A model generated the notes under the pieces. The model searched no databases. It saw nothing but the letters and a program-made list of their open reading frames with translations, and was not told where the DNA came from. A program made the translations under genes and the position numbers. Positions 47,801 through 59,633 of a DNA stretch of 64,000 nucleotides are shown here, in pieces; position 1 is the first letter of the stretch, and the number at the start of each line of letters is the position of its first letter. The stretch comes from Styela clava (Eukaryota; Chordata; Ascidiacea; Stolidobranchia; Styelidae), in assembly GCF_964204865.1 (NCBI RefSeq), contig NC_135259.1:12472974-12536973 (forward strand), read 5' to 3'.

Positions 47801-49968
47801 GGTATTTTTAGTATATATAAACAACAAGCATCCAGAACGCTAGACTTTCTAACATTGGAAAGCTATTTCCGCCCGTCCTCTTTTTTACAATGACCAATTA
47901 TTACACAACGGCGAACGTCGAAGTTTGGCTTTATATTTCTGAGAGAACTACGCTTTAATTAATATCGGCGACATATTATGTTAAAGACAGCTAATAAGGT
48001 GTGAATTCAGGGTTTAATTCCAATTTTTATCTTTTGCGACAGCTTTGATCTTTCACCCCACCGTTTGTAAATTACCTGTACCAATTTTAAGCTAACAATA
48101 TTACCGATTCTGACGCCGAAATGCGAATATCTATGACGAAGGTAGTTGACTCTCTTATTATTTTACTTTTCTATTGTGCCTGTTTTATTTTCGTATTGAA
48201 TAGTGAATAAAAACCGACAAGGCATTGCGTGAATCCTGAATGTTTTTTTGAGTGTCAATAATAGTTCAACAAATCGGCAATAATGGCAATGCTATTAGTC
48301 AAATATTAATTCCTTGGTAAAATTTGGGTAAAATTTCGCACAATAATTTGTTATCTTGTTTGACATTTTCAATTTTACAAAATGGTTTTGGCGCGCTTTA
48401 CGCAAAACTTGGAATTGAAACAATACCCAAATACGACTCCTCAAATTTGTCGTTTCTGTTTGTTAGCAAGAGCTGTGGGGTAATTCTTTCGGGATTCAAG
48501 GGATTGGGAATTGATAAAAAAAGTAAAAAATAAAATCTCTCCGCGGCACACCGAAATCACGGTGGTTGGGAACCACTGCTCTATTAGCTTTTTATTGAAT
48601 TTTCAATATTAAATAAATAAGTGGATATTTTTTTATGTAAAATGTTCACAAATTTACAAAGGAATTTTTAATATGATCGTAATTTTTCGTTATTAGAGAA
48701 AAAAGCAAGAATGAAAAAGTAAAAAAAAATTTAGTGTTTAAGCCAAAATTAAACGCTGTTTTATTTTAAATCTCCTCCCATAGCGAACGTGAAATAAAGT
48801 TGATTGCTTACGACTTACGTTATGGAAATTGAAGACCAATTCTAATTCATTTTCAGTTGCTTTTTTCTGAGCCGCACACGAATTTCCCAAGCATAACGAC
48901 GTTTCTATTTAAAATAAAACACATTACGGTAAGTGCAAAGTTCTTGATAAGTGTAAACGTGAACCTTTCTTCACAAATAAATTGAAATCTGTCTGGTCCA
49001 AGAAAGCCAAAAAAAAAATGATTTTATTTAGTTAAATTATCAACGTGTTAGGGGACTTAGTCCAAGCATTTGAATCTACAGATGAAGTCTTTCTGACGGT
49101 AATTGAGTCCATTTCGAGTCGAGTTCTTTTTTGAAGATGACTCAAGACACTGAAAAGAGTGAATCGATTCGTGATGAAAAAGTTATAAAAATTTTTTGTA
49201 TATTTTCGATTAATTTCAACAAAGAAATATTATTTTACAATCAACACTGTTTTTACAAACACTGTACGAATTTTTATTCGTGCCAAATTTGATTACCATA
49301 ACACCTAATTGGTATTCTGGAATCACCTACGTTCATTTCAAAATGTGCGGTTATAATAATCCGAATTCAGTAATAAATTAATTTAAATTATACAATTAGG
49401 AATTTTACTATTTACTCGTTTGGGTATGATGACTATGGCATGTTTGTTATTACGATGTGTTTTCAGAAATGGTATTGACAATAGTACACATGTTGATAGT
49501 AGAATATATTTCACTATACTATTTCCAGATTTAGCATACATTTGCTAATCTTTCGTGTCAAGGCCGAGTTCACAATTGACGGCACTGTTTTATATCATAA
49601 CCAAATAAATCGGATATATCAAACATTTATTAACTTGTCATGTGGAAAAAAATAAAAAAGAGCTGGAATCTGCCAATTTTGAAACCCTAGTTTAACGCTT
49701 CTCGACTAATTTATACCAAATGTTATACCGAACTAAAGGTAAATAAATAATCAAGATAAATGCTCGAATAACCTTTGGTATGTGAATTTCTGTGTTACGA
49801 AATTGATGTTCTAGAATAATACTCAGAACCAAAATTTCGCTGGCTCAATACAAGCTTACTGTCTAGTTGGAAAAGATTTACTCAAAACAGAATGCATAAC
49901 ATACCTTGAAATTCGATTAAACAAGCCAGACATGCGATCACCAAGCACAAAGAAATAGACAATTTCAT
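41865..49968 (-). CDS. CTLD-A: secreted coiled-coil, mucin-like, C-type lectin-like protein, complete
   Basis: Exons, 5' to 3' on minus: 49905-49968, 48819-48904, 46614-46629, 45467-45628, 42834-43325, 42386-42597, 41865-42038. They sum to 1206 nt (401 codons plus TAA), phases consistent. Signal peptide MKLSISLCLVIACLACLIEF (1-20). Residues about 34-75 look like an amphipathic coiled coil (KKATENELELVFNFHN, LDELRK, ALEESPDIRKLLEQ). The middle of the chain comes from a 16-nt micro-exon encoding LDELR. Residues 110-273, one exon, are a Ser/Thr/Pro-rich mucin-like stalk likely to be O-glycosylated. Residues 274-401 are a divergent CTLD: CPIFYGGKCYTVV, ...DAKTQC, IEIWTGM, IKLKWSGGEYVAI, KKGVLCNATD. 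EPN, QPD and WND calcium/sugar motifs are absent. Exact ligand and role unknown; secretion and oligomerisation are inferred. Confidence 0.85.
43717..44890. mobile_element. hAT-like non-autonomous element, 1174 bp
   Basis: Starts CAGGGCTGTCAAACTC; ends GAGTTTGACACCCTTG (inverse with two mismatches). Subterminal GCGGCC / GCGGCCC and GCGACC motifs occur on both sides. Flanks CCCTTCAA and CCCCATAA are only a weak 8-bp match. No transposase. In the CTLD-A intron between exons 42834-43325 and 45467-45628. Confidence 0.75.
46163..46489. mobile_element. hAT-like MITE, 327 bp, perfect 8-bp target duplication
   Basis: Starts CAGGGGTGATACAAG; ends GGCTGCACAACCCTG. CTATAAAG is at 46155-46162 and 46490-46497. 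Carries GGGCCGCATTTGGTCCGCGG near its right end, a module shared with 28719-28939. The two ends are poor inverses of each other, yet the target duplication is exact. CTLD-A intron. Confidence 0.85.
46756..48578. mobile_element. hAT-like element, 1.8 kb including a nested insertion
   Basis: Ends CAGTGGTTCCCAAC and GTTGGGAACCACTG are perfect inverses; they are the same ends as 38783-39681. Flanks CTTTATTA (46748-46755) and CTCTATTA (48579-48586) match at 7 of 8. CGCGGTACAC / GCGGCACACC modules lie near both ends. Without the nested element and its 8-bp duplication it is about 1396 bp. No intact transposase. CTLD-A intron. Confidence 0.88.
47043..47461. mobile_element. Nested hAT-like MITE, 419 bp, perfect 8-bp target duplication
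   Basis: Starts TAGGGCTGGGCATTTCGAAT and ends ATTCGAAAATGCCCAGCCCTA, shown by GTCCCAGA on both sides (47035-47042 and 47462-47469). TCGAATCGAAT motifs fill both termini. It lies wholly within 46756-48578, so it is the younger insertion. Confidence 0.92.
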
Positions 49969-52162
49969 GGTGATACCGTCCTTAGCTTTCCCAGTAATCT
50001 TACCTTTCTACGTTCTGCGTAACAGAGATTGAAAATAACACATGTAATTGAGCTATTTTCATTGGAAATGTCACCCCACTGACCACTTAAAGTACTGCCA
50101 TTCACATACTAATACAGCGAAGCATAATAATAATACGAGTTGCTAGTAACCAACAGAATGTAGTTGCGTGTTGAAAGTATAAATTTGAATAGCTTCTCGG
50201 AAACTTTGTAAATGGCATGTTGACTATCGTATGGTCCATTAACACTAAAAGGAAGTGCATCATAGTTTGTCATCCTGCATCCTGTCTGATACGCACATAT
50301 ATGCAGACTATATGGGGTATGCAATATAATATAGCAATACAATAATTCAAAATTAGGTTTCGTAAATATTCTTAAAACACAAAATTAACTTGGTGGCGTG
50401 CAACTAGCTGCTGTACTAAGAAATGATATCTCAAAACATCGTGTGTTTGCTCATTTGAAATTTACGAACCAAGAACCCCGTCCTGACCTACAGATTTGCT
50501 AGGTGAACACAAGAGTTAAATCTCGATTATCTCTTTAGTGTTTTACATATATTTCAAGCTGTCAAAATTTGCCTCAATACGCTGCTCCTTACCTCATTAT
50601 TTAACTTTTGTCAGATTGGTGGTGCGCATAGTTTTTAAAAAATAGTCACTGCAGGGTTTCTATCTTTTTTTCGACCCGTGGTCCCGTGGTACTTTTAATA
50701 TTAGTTTATTTTATCTAATTTCATTATCGACGGGCGCTCACTAGAATGAGTAAAACGGTTTCAATATTTTTCGCAATATCATTGATTTATTTGTACTGGA
50801 ATTGGATTTGGGAAACAATGCACTCATAGGTAGAGAGGGTAGAAGTGCTCATCTACAGCTTCCGTGTATGACGTTATCATATCAAATCAACAACCGAACA
50901 AACCCTGCCATTACTACTGCCGATATGACTCGCCTCGTTTTATTTTATGCTATCGTCTCAACTAGATTTTTGCTACTGTGGTTGTTAAATCAGAAGAGAT
51001 TCCGGGTTGGTCATTTATTGACAAGGCAACTCTACACATACAATGGCAGAAGAGCCATAACTGGAAACGCCGACCTTCAGAAGAAGGGAGCACAAAATAT
51101 ATCTTCTTTCGCAGATAGCAGATACAAATTCGGATGTCAACACAATACACAGACCCGATGAAACAGCATAAACATGAAAAATACATACTCTATATAAACA
51201 CGGACACTATGGCCCGTACACAATTAAAAACACTTTAATATTTTTATCATTCAGAATTATTTTTTAAACACGTTCTATCATATTTGCAACAACATTCAAA
51301 AAAATTCATGATTAGGATTTCTTCATTTTTTTTATTGTAAAAGGCAGTCGAAGTACTGGAATTTTACGTATCACGGAAGTGCCGATTTTGAATGTAATGA
51401 GCCTCTGATGTTTTCGCGGCTCATGATTCACAGGATACAGCCGTTAGAATCGCTCCATTTTATATTGTTTCGAGATGATGTCATTGAAAACAATCGAATC
51501 ACATTCAATGATTTTGAGGAAGTGATGTGAAAAATAGATCTAGGGAATGAACTGAGCTCGTTGTCTGAATTCACATCAAACGCGAATGTTCAAAGTATGA
51601 TATCTATAATACAGTGATGGCATTAAAAATACCAAGTGCAGATTCTCTTCATAGTGACTGAATCTGTTGTGTGACTTAATGGGTCAATGTTCCAAGCTCT
51701 AAAAAGAAAAAAAAATAAATCTTTTGTCCATGTTCAAATTTGAAATTGAAACATTTGAAATAGTTTCCCTTTTCTTGGGTGCTTATAAACCACTCTAATT
51801 ATGAATGAATAATTTTATCCATCAATCTTCACAGTTAATCTGCTCTAGCTCAAGGAAAAGGTTGGCAATTATGTTTTCTAGTGTGTCAATTTGTTCATTT
51901 CAATGTCAAGATATACGTTTGCCTGCCGATGAAAAATTTATATAAAACCAGACCTGAGGACATTCACGTATAAAATCACTTCTCGTGCTTGGCACGAGTG
52001 CCGAGGTTGTAGATTCCTGCTTTAGGTTATATTCAAGATCTTGATTAACATATAACTCCCACAACGTTTGTTTTCGAGGTTTAACTTCAATACTGTTAAA
52101 AATGTTTGAGTAGCATTTTGCCGTAACTTCTATATATACTGTTGAGGGGGTATGATTGAATT

Positions 52163-52812
52163 CAATTGTTTTATCAATAAGACTACTTGAATTACCATTT
52201 CCGATTGCAGATAGTATTTTAGCACTCTAATATTATCCATGCCTTACCAAATTTCGGAGCCAGTGGGATTTCAGTCGTTTGAACCCGACTATCCAGAATT
52301 AAGTTTCTTTACATATTAAGAATTTGTTATCATCTCGAACATCTCATCGATTTTATCGCTCGTCAAAAAGCGTGTGCGGTAAAGTTAGGTCATATTTTTT
52401 CTTAGAGTTTCTGGAATAAAATATTTTGTGCTCTAAATATGCCATCACGACACCGCGATTTCAATCATTTTGAGAAAATTGTTTGCAATTGTTGTTGCAA
52501 TTGTTTTATCAATAAGACTACTTGAATTACCATTTCCGAATGCAGATAGTATTTTAGCACTCGAATATTATCCATGCCTTACTAAATTTCGGAGCCAGTG
52601 AGATTTTAGTCGTTTGAACCCGACTATTTAGAATTAAGTTTCTTCACATATTGAGAATTTGTTATCATCTCGAACATCTCATCGATTTTATCGCTCTTCA
52701 AAAAGCGTTTGCGGTAAAGTTAGGTCATATTTTTTCTCAAAATTTCTGGAATATAATATTTTGTGCTCTAAAAACGCCATGACGACACCGCGATTTCAAT
52801 CATTTTGAGAAA
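52163..52812. repeat. Tandem direct duplication, 335-bp period
   Basis: Copy 1 is 52163-52497 and copy 2 is 52498-52812. Both begin CAATTGTTTTATCAATAAG and run through CCATGCCTTACYAAATTTCG and CGTTTGAACCCGACTAT, ending CGCGATTTCAATCATTTTGA. By eye more than 90 percent identical. Noncoding. Confidence 0.85.
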
Positions 52813-52822
52813 CTCTTTATTA

Positions 52823-52912
52823 TACATTTGCAAACGAGAATACCGTACCGTCGGCGTCTGTTTCAAATACATTTGCAAAAGAAAATACCGTGCCGTCGGT
52901 GTTTCTGTTCAA
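52823..52912. repeat. Tandem duplication, 45-bp period
   Basis: TACATTTGCAAA, AATACCGT and CCGTCGG recur at 52823 and 52868 with a few substitutions, directly after the 335-bp duplication. Confidence 0.75.
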
Positions 52913-54512
52913 CGTGACCCTATGAAAGCAAAAATAATAATCGATGAGAGCTAAGATGTTCTCGATAAATGTCCCAACTTTGCAACCATGAGAGCAAAGT
53001 CTAATATAAAGTCACATAAATATAGACTTTTTTATAGTTCATACCATACCCAATGACATAATAATTTCCGTCTACACTGTGCTATAACTCAATTGAATAA
53101 TTTGACATAAAGAAAGCAACGCTAGTTAACATTCTGTTATAGAACTAAATTCTACTAGTTTTGAGTTTCAATTAATGACGATTTGGTATTGAAAATATAG
53201 CATCATCAAAAACGCTTTATTGTTTTTCATTTACCAATTATTGTTACCATTACTCTGTTAAGTTGAAGATTCTGAGAACGAAATAAAGTGATTTGGAATT
53301 TGACCTTTATTGAGTACAAATCAGATGCTGTTTATTTATGATTGTCAATGCTTCTATATACACTTCATGTCATCTCCCGTTTTTTACTTTTCTGCAGATT
53401 TTTCATCGTTGGCAGTTTCAACCTTCATCGAAACATGAAACATAACACACATACAAGGGTTGGGAGGGGGTTGCGGGTTCTGAGAATCGGTTGGGCCCTG
53501 GAAGGGAGATAGAACACAGCATCGCAATCATTATTAGGCAATATTTGTTTGACTAATACTGGTAAAAAATATAGTGACGTAATCCGGTAATGAGGTGATC
53601 AATTAAAAACATTCTTTCATTTTAACTAGCTGAATTTTACATTATAGTTGAATGTCGGTGCCTTCTCTTATAACTTTGAATCTGGATGATGAATGAAGCG
53701 TTTTACAAATTTTAATTTGCCCAAGTTTTTAGGGCGAATATGACAAGATTTTGACTGACAAATCTTTCAGATTGATCATGCTGGTTTGCTGAATTCTTGT
53801 AATCCCAAATGGCCTAAGATGGTTAGTTTCATTTGTAACCAAAATTAAGCGCTTTTCTTTATTATGAGGTCTTCAAATTTGGTTATTCCAATTTTCAAAA
53901 TCATGATGGGTGGTATGTTTACCCAGACAATGATTACTAATGTCATTGTAGAAGTTTTACTTCAAACTGTACACTGCTACCTACATCTCAGTGACCAAAT
54001 TTATTTCATAATAAACACTGTTTTTATTTTTATTGCTAATAATATACCTTAACATGTGAAAAGTCTTTTTTTTTTACCCGGTGTCTTCCATCTTTCGTAT
54101 TTGAAAGTGACTAATGACTGGTTGCATTCTTCCATCTGATTTGTTATATCTCTGATAGTGATTTTTTCGTGTTACAGCAAATTCAAATGTACTTCAGTTT
54201 GTAGGGTGCCTGTGACAAATATTTGGTGACAAACATTCGTTTTATGTATCCATGCTTGGATTATTGCTGAAATCTCATTACCTTGCTTAAAAGTTTCTGG
54301 TGTTGGAAATATCGACTCAGTTGAAAATATTCTCATGTTAATATACATTGGAAGTTTTGTCTGTAACATATTTTTTCTTCAAAAGAAATGTAAATACGAC
54401 AGGTATCAATAATATTACTCACAATTTTAGTTTGGTAAGATGGCGTTTCTGGACAAGTAGACCTATGGATCGTTTATTACTTATCGATCCAGATAAGTAT
54501 GCTGATAAGTAT

Positions 54513-54767
54513 TTGTCTGTCTGTCTGTTTGTCTGTTAGATGCACGCGATATCTCACGAAAGCGAGGTTGAATCTGTTCCAAATTTTGCATGTGCATTTA
54601 TCATATCTCGAAGCCTATTGATTTTGGATGAATTATGTCGTATATCTAGCGAGTTATTAATTAATTAGTGATGGGGCACACGGTGTCGCTATGGAATAAG
54701 AGCGGATGAATCGAAACCGCAGTTTCTGTTCTGGCACTTTCTGTTCTGTTCTGTTCTGTTTCTGTTC
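54513..54767. repeat. Simple repeats (TGTC)n and (TCTGT)n with an intervening dispersed block
   Basis: TGTCTGTCTGTCTG at about 54513-54537 and TCTGTTCTGTTCTGTTCTG at about 54739-54762. The sequence between begins GATGCACGCGATATCTCACG. Likely one repeat element with a variable simple-repeat start. Confidence 0.6.
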
Positions 54768-56884
54768 TCTAACTTTCGATCGATAAGTCTTCGGTCTCCG
54801 ACCGATATTCTCGTTATTATATTATTGTTGTGCAAAAATCGCTTTTCTCTTCAACTACTGAACCAATTGCTTTGAAAATTTCCGTGTTCGAAGCTTGTTG
54901 TTGTCGTTAGAAGGTTATTACCTGTTTCATATATATCTGTGGTCTCTATTGGATTCGTTTTTTCATTTTGAAATTTCTTGTGACGACGTCATAAAAATTA
55001 AAAATTGCGCACGGTGACGTGGTTCCGTGATAACATCACATTGATCTAGTGGCCAGACTACCTGCATAAAGATTTGATACTACTCCGTTTTGGCCGCTTG
55101 TGTCCCATATATTTGAGCATTGCTCTCCCGTATTCCTAAGTCATAAGAAACTATACTTTTGCAGCGAAGTTTGTTAATCAATACGAAGCCGAATCTAAAC
55201 ACGCGGTGTGGTGCGAACAAAATTCGTAGTTTGTAGTAAACAGTTATCATTCAACCTAATGTGTTATTTTCCAGATTTTTGCTCCACACTGTTTGTGCAA
55301 ATAGCCTATTTTCGCAATTCCATTGTTAATGCTCAGGTATAACACGGTAAGAAACTTGGTTATTTTAATTTTCCTACGATAGGTAGCAAGATAAAGTGTT
55401 ACCATGGCAATACAAAATATATGCCACCTTTCTTTTGATCACTCTGACAGAGATTTTGGGTTCTCAAAAAGGTTGTGTCCCACATTTTTTTCTGATCTTC
55501 AAGTATTATATTTACCCGAAGCTAGTGCAGAACACAAATCCCACTTCATTTGCTCACACAATCTATTTCTACCTTACCTCAGAACAAGTGGGCAAGTTTT
55601 GGACATTTTTGATGCACTGAAAGATTTTGGCCTTATAATAATAAAAACTCGATGTTTATATGATAAACATTGGTATTAGAAACGTGTCCAAACTAAGTCG
55701 GTAATTTATTGCAAGCGAAGGTACAATTATGAAAAAAAAAGTTTTTACTTTGTTCAACGTTAAGTACGATTTACCATGATTTTTTTCCGGATATGGTGGA
55801 TATTTTATTACATCACCGGACGAATTTTTTCACCTGTTTTTCATAAGGTATCATTGATACGGGACGCTTTCCAAAGATGCATACCCATTCCTTTAAAGAT
55901 TTGATACCTCTTTATAAAACATGTCGTAAGATTAATAGCAACTTCGCATACATAATAAAACAAATTTTACATTTTTGCAGACCGTGCGGTTACATCCGAA
56001 ACATTTAAATAAATATTTGCACAATTATATCGAAACAACTGATTGGTTGTATTTTGCGACTGACGATCCAAATCCGTTATTTATGTTACTGATAAGTAAA
56101 TAGTTCATTTCATGTTGGTATACTGTCAAAAACTTAGTTTGGTCACTGACATATCAAAACGATTTAATCTATTATTATGTGTATTCTAATTGAGCACGGA
56201 CTGGCGATATATTTTCTGACCAAGCTTAGTAATAAATATTATTTTAATACATTGAGACTGCCACATTAACGGATATATTTACGTGAATTTACTGGAATTG
56301 TATTACTTCATATGTAAGATGTGACCTGTTTACCTAATCTGCGATCAGGATATAGATAGGAGTATAGAGCGCGTCGATCGAAAAACCTGAAATAGAAAAG
56401 TTTCTCAATATTTGCAATTTCTCAAAGCCCAATGCAGCTTAGAGACAACTCTTAAAGATAAAGATAAATTATATAAATTCACGATAAGATCGAATGCTAA
56501 TACTATTAGAGAGAGAAGTAGTGAATATAAACTGTGAGAAACCTGGAAAGGAAAGGAAGCTATAAAAAAATACAACACGAACTTTGGCGACGTGTTTTGA
56601 TTGCATTTATCACACTGTGAGTCAGTCGGTGAACGTAGGTAGCAACCAAACGTGCGTCGGAACTGGACTTCCAACTATGTGGACGCAAGTTAAGATTCTT
56701 CCGCTCCGCTCTGCCTCCTTCATCTCTTTACAAATGTTTCATGGGTCTAATAAATAGTTCTTGAAATAATTAATCGAAGAAATAAATTACAAGAGGCAAA
56801 TATAGGCAGGAGCATCATTGAGTCATATTTATTTATATATATACTTCATGTTTATTAATGAATATTTGCTTACTAAAATTGCAG

Positions 56885-59633
56885 ATGCAAGTAAGAGGTT
56901 TAATGATGAGGTGGCTAACCCTGTTAATAGTTTGTGGCTGCTTTATTCCTCTAGGTAAATGCGAAAATATTGTTGAAACAGATGACGAGTTGCCATGTGT
57001 TGGGGATGATTGTGTGACTGATTATGTCCCAAGCTTTGAAGAAATTGACTTTGGCGATCTTGAAGTCGATTTTCAAGATACTGGAGACGTACTTTTCCCG
57101 GACCTGAATGATTTCTCAGATGATCTCGGAGACCTTTCAAACACCGATCTTAATGATTTGCCTGCTGTTCTAGGCGACCTTGATGACATTGAAACAGCTG
57201 AGCATGACGCCGGCGAAATGGGCACTAATATTGACAATTGTAAGAAGAGATGTGGCTATTCATGAGTATAGAATACACGCAATATTTTCTATGTCATCTA
57301 TTTAAACTCCTTTGGGATATATATTCATACAGTATTATACTGGGGTAGGGAATTTGAAAGTCATTAAATACCTAAAATATAAATCGTATGTAATGTACAG
57401 TCCTGTTTAAATAAATGAATGAGTGCGAGTGCATCTATCATTTATACTCATTAAATGTTGAATGTGTTTTTAAACCAATATTAGAATTTGTATTTAATAT
57501 AAAAACTTGAATGCAAAGTATATTATGCATCAATTGACTGCCTATTTACAACGAAATTTAATTTCGTCATATTCACCTGTCATATTCACTCACCTATTTG
57601 AGAGGTAACAATTTCAAAAGATTAGGATGACTGCCCATTTATTAGGTTGCATGTTGAACAGCGAATACGAACATGAGATGGCGGGAATCGACGATCACCA
57701 ATGTCTTAATTCCCGTCGCTTTTACGGAAACTTATTTCTTTGCCCATATGTAAATTTTTCTATAAACTTTTCTATACAGTTTTTGATCAACTGAACGCAA
57801 GAATGTGTGAACTTGATTCTAAGTTGGAAGAAATCAAGAATTCGTTTTCATCATCGTTGGAAACTCTTCGATCAGTTACACATGATGGTTCGTAGCTGCT
57901 TGTAAACATATATAAAATGTCAGAATATGTCCTATTTACTATTATCTTCGTCGTCTTGTGGCGTTTGCTTCTAAAGCTATCTTGCCGTCATCTCATTTTG
58001 TAACATTTGATTATTTTATACGTTTTAACGATTCGAATGTAATTGTACCCGTAGTATATGTTTTTCATAATTCATTTTAGATTTATTCAAATCATACAAT
58101 TCAGATCTAAGGCCTGCCTAATTTTAGGTCGTAGAAAATTCCTTCATAAAACTCTGCCAAGTATCTGTGTACTATTTAAACAGCGGAAAATAAATATTTT
58201 CAACCCATAAATGTTACATGACTGATCAAACTTCAGTAGCATATCCTATCTAATTTACAATTTCCGTCAAGTCCGATTTTTCGCTCCCATGGAATTAGAA
58301 AAAAAATATCATGGTTTACGCATGTACAGTACAGCATTCCTTCTGTTTTACAACACACAACAGGCGCTGTATGAAACTGGTTCAAGGCAATTTTTTTGTG
58401 GTATTTTAATAAATTTACTCAACATCAAACGCGATCGATTACTCGAGACGATCGCGATCGACGTGTTGGTCACCACTGTTATAAATCTAATACGTTTACG
58501 CGTCGCTTGTAACTGTCCTAACTGTACTCTTTTAAGTTTCCAGAGCAAGCTATACAAAACGAACTTGGGGTTGGGTCATTATTTTCTAAATGAATGGGAA
58601 AACTGATACCCAATACTACGAACTAACACAAATGAAGTTTTAAAATTAGTTTGCTTGGACAATTAGAAATAATTGGTGTTGGGCTGAAGTAATCACTTCG
58701 ACCACGATGTCAAAGTGACACAATCCAAAACTTATATTTTGCGAAAACTACATATCATTCTTCATTAAATTATTACACTTGTAGTTTTCTTTCTTTTCTA
58801 AAAAACCTTTCGAAAATTGTTTTTGCTCTCATTTCCTATTTTCAATTCTTATCTCGTAACTTTTTACTGATAAAACATTCAGGTAAATGTGACGTTAAAT
58901 ACTCTGGAAAATGTTTCCACGTTGTCTGGAAAGAATCCAAGGATATCACACAAGCTAATGCGAGAACAATTTGTGGAAACATTGGTTGGGATCTGGCAAA
59001 CATATATACCGAAGAACATTACATCAAGATTGAAGAATATTTACGGCTTCAAATGTTTTTGAACCAGATGGACGGCGATGTATGGCTGGGAATGAAGTTT
59101 GATCCAAAGGTATGATATGCACTTCATGGGCGATTGGGTACTTCCACTCAGGACTGTTCTTCTATGATATAATACTCAATACGAAAGCTAGCAATATTGT
59201 TGGGGAATCAATCTTTTAAAGTGATAAGGTTTATATTCACAAAATTTAGTTCATATAAAAGGGAATTTTGAATCCGTGTGATTTAAGCAAACACAGCGTT
59301 TATATTTTCCAAGAGGCATTTTTTACAGGGCCATTTCTAGCTTTTTACACTATATATCTGGAAGACAAAATATAGACGATTCAACCAGAATAATCACGTG
59401 TTGATTTGCATGACACATAATGTTAAAATTTATGTACGCAGACAAATGAAGTCCGATCTGAATCCAATGCGCCAATAGATTTTTCTGAAGTAACCTGGCA
59501 TCCATCCTTCCCATCATCTGAATCGAATGAAGAAAGCATGGCTCTACGTATTGCAAGAAATAATGAAGAGGATCAAGGCATAATCAACGTTCACGCTGGG
59601 TCACACCTAAGCGGTGCTTTATGCGAACTATAG
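56885..59633 (+). CDS. CTLD-B: secreted acidic, coiled-coil, C-type lectin-like protein, complete
   Basis: Exons 56885-57239, 57780-57887, 58883-59109, 59442-59633; 882 nt, 293 codons plus TAG, phases consistent. I chose ATG 56885 because AAAATTGCAG just upstream looks like a 3' splice site of a 5'UTR intron. ATG 56858 in frame would add nine residues, and ATG 56903 also keeps the signal peptide. Signal peptide around MMRWLTLLIVCGCFIPLGKC (7-26). Residues about 50-105 are strongly acidic with repeated DLxDL units (DLNDFSDDLGDL, DLNDLPAVLGDLDD). Exon 2 (119-154) gives a coiled coil (FDQLNARMCELDSKLEEIK). The CTLD occupies 155-293: KCDVKYSGKCFHVVW, TQANARTICG, DVWLGMKF, EVTWHPSF, LSGALCEL. It lacks EPN/QPD and WND. 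Same family as CTLD-A, arranged head to head with it. Function unknown; a soluble, possibly calcium-binding lectin-like protein is inferred. Confidence 0.83.

Larger units (their letters stand above)
49969..56884. other. Intergenic region between head-to-head lectin genes CTLD-A and CTLD-B
   Basis: 6.9 kb that should hold both promoters. Contents: a 335-bp direct repeat pair (52163-52812), a 45-bp duplication (52823-52912), (TGTC)n and (TCTGT)n stretches (54513-54537, 54735-54767), and a block at 54538-54620 (ATGCACGCGATATCTCACGA) of the kind that is often dispersed in invertebrate genomes. ORFs of 119 codons (50802-51161) and 91 codons (55404-55679) show no recognisable domain. The right end has a TTTATATATATA stretch near 56830, about 50 bp upstream of the CTLD-B ATG. 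Confidence 0.45.

Noticed and set aside
50802..51161. 119-codon plus-strand ORF between the two lectin genes
   Set aside because: No signal peptide, domain or splice context. An overlapping minus-strand ORF of 74 codons is equally open, so this looks like chance or an old repeat.
55404..55679. 91-codon plus-strand ORF upstream of CTLD-B
   Set aside because: Two frames of similar length overlap here and neither shows a recognisable motif.
56858..56884. Upstream in-frame ATG for CTLD-B
   Set aside because: A polypyrimidine-poor but plausible AAAATTGCAG acceptor precedes the ATG at 56885, and the signal peptide is better placed from the later start. It remains possible.
58289..58606. 105-codon plus-strand ORF in the second CTLD-B intron
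   Set aside because: Exons on both sides splice in phase without it, and its sequence has no domain character.
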